A stretch of 18,459 nucleotides of DNA from an uncultured Oscillospiraceae bacterium. Its GTDB lineage: Bacteria > Bacillota > Clostridia > Oscillospirales > Oscillospiraceae. Position 1 is the stretch's first letter; each line of letters begins with the position of its first letter. The notes beneath the pieces were generated by a model. The model was not told the origin of the DNA. It saw nothing but the letters and a program-made list of their open reading frames with translations, and ran no database searches. The stretch is taken from the NCBI GenBank assembly GCA_910588625.1, contig CAJUQN010000054.1, positions 1-18,459 on the forward strand, read 5' to 3'. Made by a program: the position numbers and the translations under genes. Positions 16,043 through 18,459 of this stretch are shown piece after piece.

Positions 16043-18217
16043 ATGAAAAATAAATCGATCATAGGCCTGCTGGCCGCCTTCCTCGGGCTTGGCACCGCCG
16101 CCACCTCGTGCGAAGACATGCTCACTCCCGACATGGACCTCTATGCCGAGAACTTCTCCGGCAAGGACACCGTCGACTTCTACTTCGGCATTCTGGGTAA
16201 CGTCCAGGACGTCATCGAGAACAACGTCCTTCTTGGCGAACTGCGCGGCGACCTGGCCGACACCACGATGTACGTGAGCGACACCATCGCCTCCCTTTCC
16301 AATTTCGAGCGCCTTCCCGACGGCGACAACGGCCTTCTCAACCGCGCCGCCTACTACAAAGTCATCAACCAGTGCAACTTCTACCTGGCCGCGGTTGACA
16401 CCATGGCCACCAAGAACAACAGCTACTATATGCGGCGCGAGTTCGCCCAGGTCCAGCTGGTGCGTGCCTGGACCTACATGCAGCTGGTCCAGAACTACGG
16501 CTCTGTGCCCTTCATCACCAAGCCCGTCGACAACGCCAACACCGGCTGGGAGACGGCCCCCGAAGAAGGCTTCGCCACAGCCGACAACCTTCTCGACAAA
16601 CTGCTCTCCCACGACCTCGAGCGCGCCTACGCCTATGAGAAGTCCCTTGGCCGCCCCAACTACGGCACCTTCAACAACGGCGCCATCAACGTGGCGCACT
16701 CCCTGAGCGTCTTCCCCGCCGACCTGGTCATGGGCGACCTCTACCTCCTGCGCGGCGCCTCCCGCTCCGACTACGAGAAAGCCGCCGCCCACTACTACAC
16801 CTACATGGACAACGAGATCCGCTACAACAGCCGCGGCGTCAGCCTCTCCAGCGCGGCCGACCTCATGGAGATAACCATGAGCAACGGCAACAAGTACTAC
16901 CGCGCCGACGCCTCCTCATGGACCACCGGTCTTCGCGGCACTCCCGGAACCACCGGCGAGGTCGGCACCCTCGTCCTCTCCGCCGCCAACAGCACCTTCG
17001 GCACCGTCCTGACGCGTGTTGCCCAGATCTACGGTTTCGATCCCAGCTCCTCGAACTCCACCAACAGCGGTGTGGACTCCAACGGCGAGACCACCACCAC
17101 CACCAGCGGCCGCATCAGCCTCAAGGCCAACTACAAGAACCGCCAGGTGGCCGCCTCCCGGCGCTATCTCAACCTCTCCGCGGCACAGAGCTACCGCCAT
17201 TACGAGTACAACTCCAACAACGAGCCCTATGAGGTAGAATATTATCCCGGCGGCGACGCCCGCAGCGCCGGCACCATCGCCGACGTCGAGACCACCGAGG
17301 GCAAGATGTCCTTCATCCAGAAGCGCAACATCTCCGTCACCTCCAACGGCATGTCCGTCTCCGAAGGCAGCTTCAGCTACACGTACTTCTTCCCCGTCTA
17401 CCGCCTCCGCCAGGTCTACCTGCGCTACGCCGAAGCCATCAACCGGGCCGGCTATCCGCGCCACGCCTTCGCCGTCCTCCGCGACGGCCTCACCCGTGAG
17501 ACCGTCCCCACCGTCCTGACCGACTCCGTAGTCGACGGCAAGATCTTCCCCTATATTGAGGACGCCCCCGACCAGTGCGACATCGACGTCGACGAGATGC
17601 GCCGCGCCGCCGGCGCCAGCGCCCTTGGCGTGAACTACCTCGACTTCTCCGACACCCGCTGGGACAACACCACCGGCATCCACGCCCTTGGCTGCGGCGG
17701 CGGCCGTGACCGCGGCAGCTACGACCTCGACACGCTCTACTCGTACCGCGTGGCCGTCGGCACGCGCATGCTTGAGGAAGCCTCCCGCTCCGCCGGTTCC
17801 GAGGCCCAGGCCGCCTGTCTCTCCGCCCGCCGTCTCCTCGATGGCGACACGGATCCCGCCCCCGCCCCTGGCGGCGAGGATGAGGGCAGCGACACCCCCG
17901 CTCCGGCCGATGCCCCCGTCATCCCCGCTGACATCGCCTACCAGATCAACGCCGTGGAAACCCTCATCGCCGATGAGATGGCCCTCGAGACCGCCTTCGA
18001 AGGCTTCCGGTTCTACGACCTCATGCGCATGGCCCGCCACAAGAACAACGACACCTGGGGCCTGGGTTCCGCCGACTACGGCACCGACTGGCTGGCCTGG
18101 ACCGTCAGCCGCCGCTCCCTTGACCTCAAGCCCTACGAGTCCCCCCTTAGCGTCGGTCCCCTCTACGGCGTCCTCCGTAACATGGAGAACTGGTTCCTTC
18201 CCAATCCCGAGTATTGA
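16043..18217 (+). CDS. SusD/RagB-family surface lipoprotein 2, enlarged by linker insertions
   Basis: The protein has 724 residues, longer than most SusD proteins. The lipobox is ATSC (Cys23), followed by EDML, again acidic. The TPR-like region shows EFAQVQLVRAWTYMQLVQNY near 133, followed by GSVPF, matching the family pattern. The C-terminal half has YRLRQVYLRYAEAINRAGYP near 453 and the family signature DEMALETAFEGFRFYDLMRM near 645. Two low-complexity insertions explain the extra length. One is Ser/Asn/Thr-rich (about 335-358), with five consecutive Thr encoded by an ACC repeat. The other is a Pro/Ala/acidic stretch (about 600-630, with DPAPAPGGEDEGSDTPAPAD) placed just before the last signature, splitting the C-terminal domain. 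It is probably the lid of SusC 2. Codon use is the most C-ending of all the genes here. It is the last gene of the operon, and terminators follow. Confidence 0.93.
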   Translation: MKNKSIIGLLAAFLGLGTAATSCEDMLTPDMDLYAENFSGKDTVDFYFGILGNVQDVIENNVLLGELRGDLADTTMYVSDTIASLSNFERLPDGDNGLLNRAAYYKVINQCNFYLAAVDTMATKNNSYYMRREFAQVQLVRAWTYMQLVQNYGSVPFITKPVDNANTGWETAPEEGFATADNLLDKLLSHDLERAYAYEKSLGRPNYGTFNNGAINVAHSLSVFPADLVMGDLYLLRGASRSDYEKAAAHYYTYMDNEIRYNSRGVSLSSAADLMEITMSNGNKYYRADASSWTTGLRGTPGTTGEVGTLVLSAANSTFGTVLTRVAQIYGFDPSSSNSTNSGVDSNGETTTTTSGRISLKANYKNRQVAASRRYLNLSAAQSYRHYEYNSNNEPYEVEYYPGGDARSAGTIADVETTEGKMSFIQKRNISVTSNGMSVSEGSFSYTYFFPVYRLRQVYLRYAEAINRAGYPRHAFAVLRDGLTRETVPTVLTDSVVDGKIFPYIEDAPDQCDIDVDEMRRAAGASALGVNYLDFSDTRWDNTTGIHALGCGGGRDRGSYDLDTLYSYRVAVGTRMLEEASRSAGSEAQAACLSARRLLDGDTDPAPAPGGEDEGSDTPAPADAPVIPADIAYQINAVETLIADEMALETAFEGFRFYDLMRMARHKNNDTWGLGSADYGTDWLAWTVSRRSLDLKPYESPLSVGPLYGVLRNMENWFLPNPEY
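17090..17104 (+). repeat. In-frame (ACC)5 microsatellite in SusD 2
   Basis: Five perfect ACC units encode Thr350-Thr354 inside a Ser/Asn/Thr-rich linker. Gain or loss of a unit would change the linker by one Thr without a frameshift. It is short and may have no function beyond being a linker. Confidence 0.8.
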
Positions 18218-18225
18218 AAGCCCTT

Positions 18226-18249
18226 CCCCTTCCCCGCATGGGGGAGGGG
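18226..18249 (+). terminator. Hairpin 8 bases after the last stop codon
   Basis: CCCCTTCCCC (18226-18235) pairs with GGGGGAGGGG (18240-18249) around a GCAT loop, giving ten pairs with one T-G wobble. The following bases (TGTCCTTCTTCC) form only a weak T-rich tract, so termination here may be partial. The stem may also protect the 3' end of the mRNA. Confidence 0.6.
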
Positions 18250-18302
18250 TGTCCTTCTTCCGGGCGTGAGAGCGCCGGCTTCTTCCGCCTCTCCCTCGTT
18301 GC

Positions 18303-18351
18303 CTCCATCCCTTCCCTTCGCCTCTGGCGGGAGGAGGGGATGGAGCTTTTT
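18303..18351 (+). terminator. Strong intrinsic terminator of the operon
   Basis: A 20-base arm (18303-18322) pairs with 18326-18345 around a TCT loop. The pairing has one C-A mismatch and three T-G wobbles, and nine Watson-Crick pairs close the base of the stem. The stem is followed directly by CTTTTTCC. The T-run lies on the + side only, so it ends rightward transcription, 86 bases past the SusD 2 stop codon. Confidence 0.82.
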
Positions 18352-18459
18352 CCTTCCCCTCCTCTTCCTTCTCCCGCAATGCCCGCATAGTCCTGTCGCG
18401 CGGACCGCAGCGCACTGAAAAGGACACGAAGGAGGAGAAATAGAAAAGAGGATGTTGGA
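18352..18459. other. Non-coding tail at the window edge
   Basis: This stretch after the terminator begins as a pyrimidine-rich run and ends in a purine-rich run (AAGGAGGAGAAATAG). No complete gene, RNA gene or convincing promoter is seen. An ATG at 18454 lies 5 bases from the window edge and cannot be judged. Confidence 0.6.

Noticed and set aside
14447..16792. Long open frame of 781 codons on the - strand
   Set aside because: It runs antisense across SusC 2, the intergenic gap and SusD 2, and its translation is Gly/Val/Ala-rich with no domain. It is a shadow of the strong C-ending codon bias of the real genes.
16916..18427. - strand open frame of 503 codons extending past the end of SusD 2
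   Set aside because: It reads through both terminator hairpins and is dominated by Gly, Ala and Val. It has no domain and no promoter.
18420..18459. AAGGAGGAGAAATAG followed by GAGGATG as the start of a next gene
   Set aside because: Only two codons would be visible, and the purine-rich run is too far from the ATG for a normal ribosome binding site.
1..18459. CRISPR arrays, tRNA or rRNA genes, insertion sequences, toxin-antitoxin or phage genes
   Set aside because: None is visible; coding space is filled by the seven genes, and no direct-repeat array, transposase or RNA-gene structure was seen.

Overview
The window looks like one Bacteroidales (phylum Bacteroidota) transcription unit on the + strand. 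The evidence is two adjacent SusC/SusD outer-membrane pairs, several lipoproteins with acidic residues just after the lipobox cysteine, intergenic gaps with almost no Shine-Dalgarno sequence, and TAnnTTTG-type (-7) promoter motifs in the leader. I cannot assign a genus. Base composition is mid to high GC for the group.

Layout: an AT-rich leader with promoter candidates (1-171); a large lipoprotein with four fasciclin (FAS1) domains (172-3213); SusC-like transporter 1 (3225-6650); SusD-like lipoprotein 1 (6664-8535); a lipoprotein with two FAS1 domains and a C-terminal beta-rich domain (8548-10680); a second lipoprotein of the same design (10703-12538); SusC-like transporter 2 (12569-15970); SusD-like lipoprotein 2 (16043-18217); then a hairpin and a strong intrinsic terminator (18226-18351). 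The gaps between genes are 11, 13, 12, 22, 30 and 72 bases, so all seven genes are probably co-transcribed. No stretch over 300 bases lacks a gene. The only sizeable non-coding stretches are the leader and the 242-base tail.

How it may work: SusC/SusD pairs form TonB-dependent import complexes in the outer membrane, with SusD as the extracellular lid. Here they are joined by three FAS1 lipoproteins and by no recognisable glycoside hydrolase, lyase, sulfatase, peptidase or regulator. FAS1 domains are usually extracellular adhesion or ligand-binding modules. The operon therefore reads as a cell-surface capture-and-import machine, possibly two 'FAS1-SusC-SusD' modules placed in tandem with one extra FAS1 protein between them. 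The substrate cannot be told from the sequence. Degradative enzymes and the regulator, if any, must be encoded elsewhere or outside the window.

The most notable points are the enzyme-free FAS1/SusCD arrangement, the divergent plug of SusC 2, the linker insertions in SusD 2, a GC-rich hairpin cluster between SusC 2 and SusD 2, and a rise in GC content and C-ending codons from the 5' to the 3' end of one operon.
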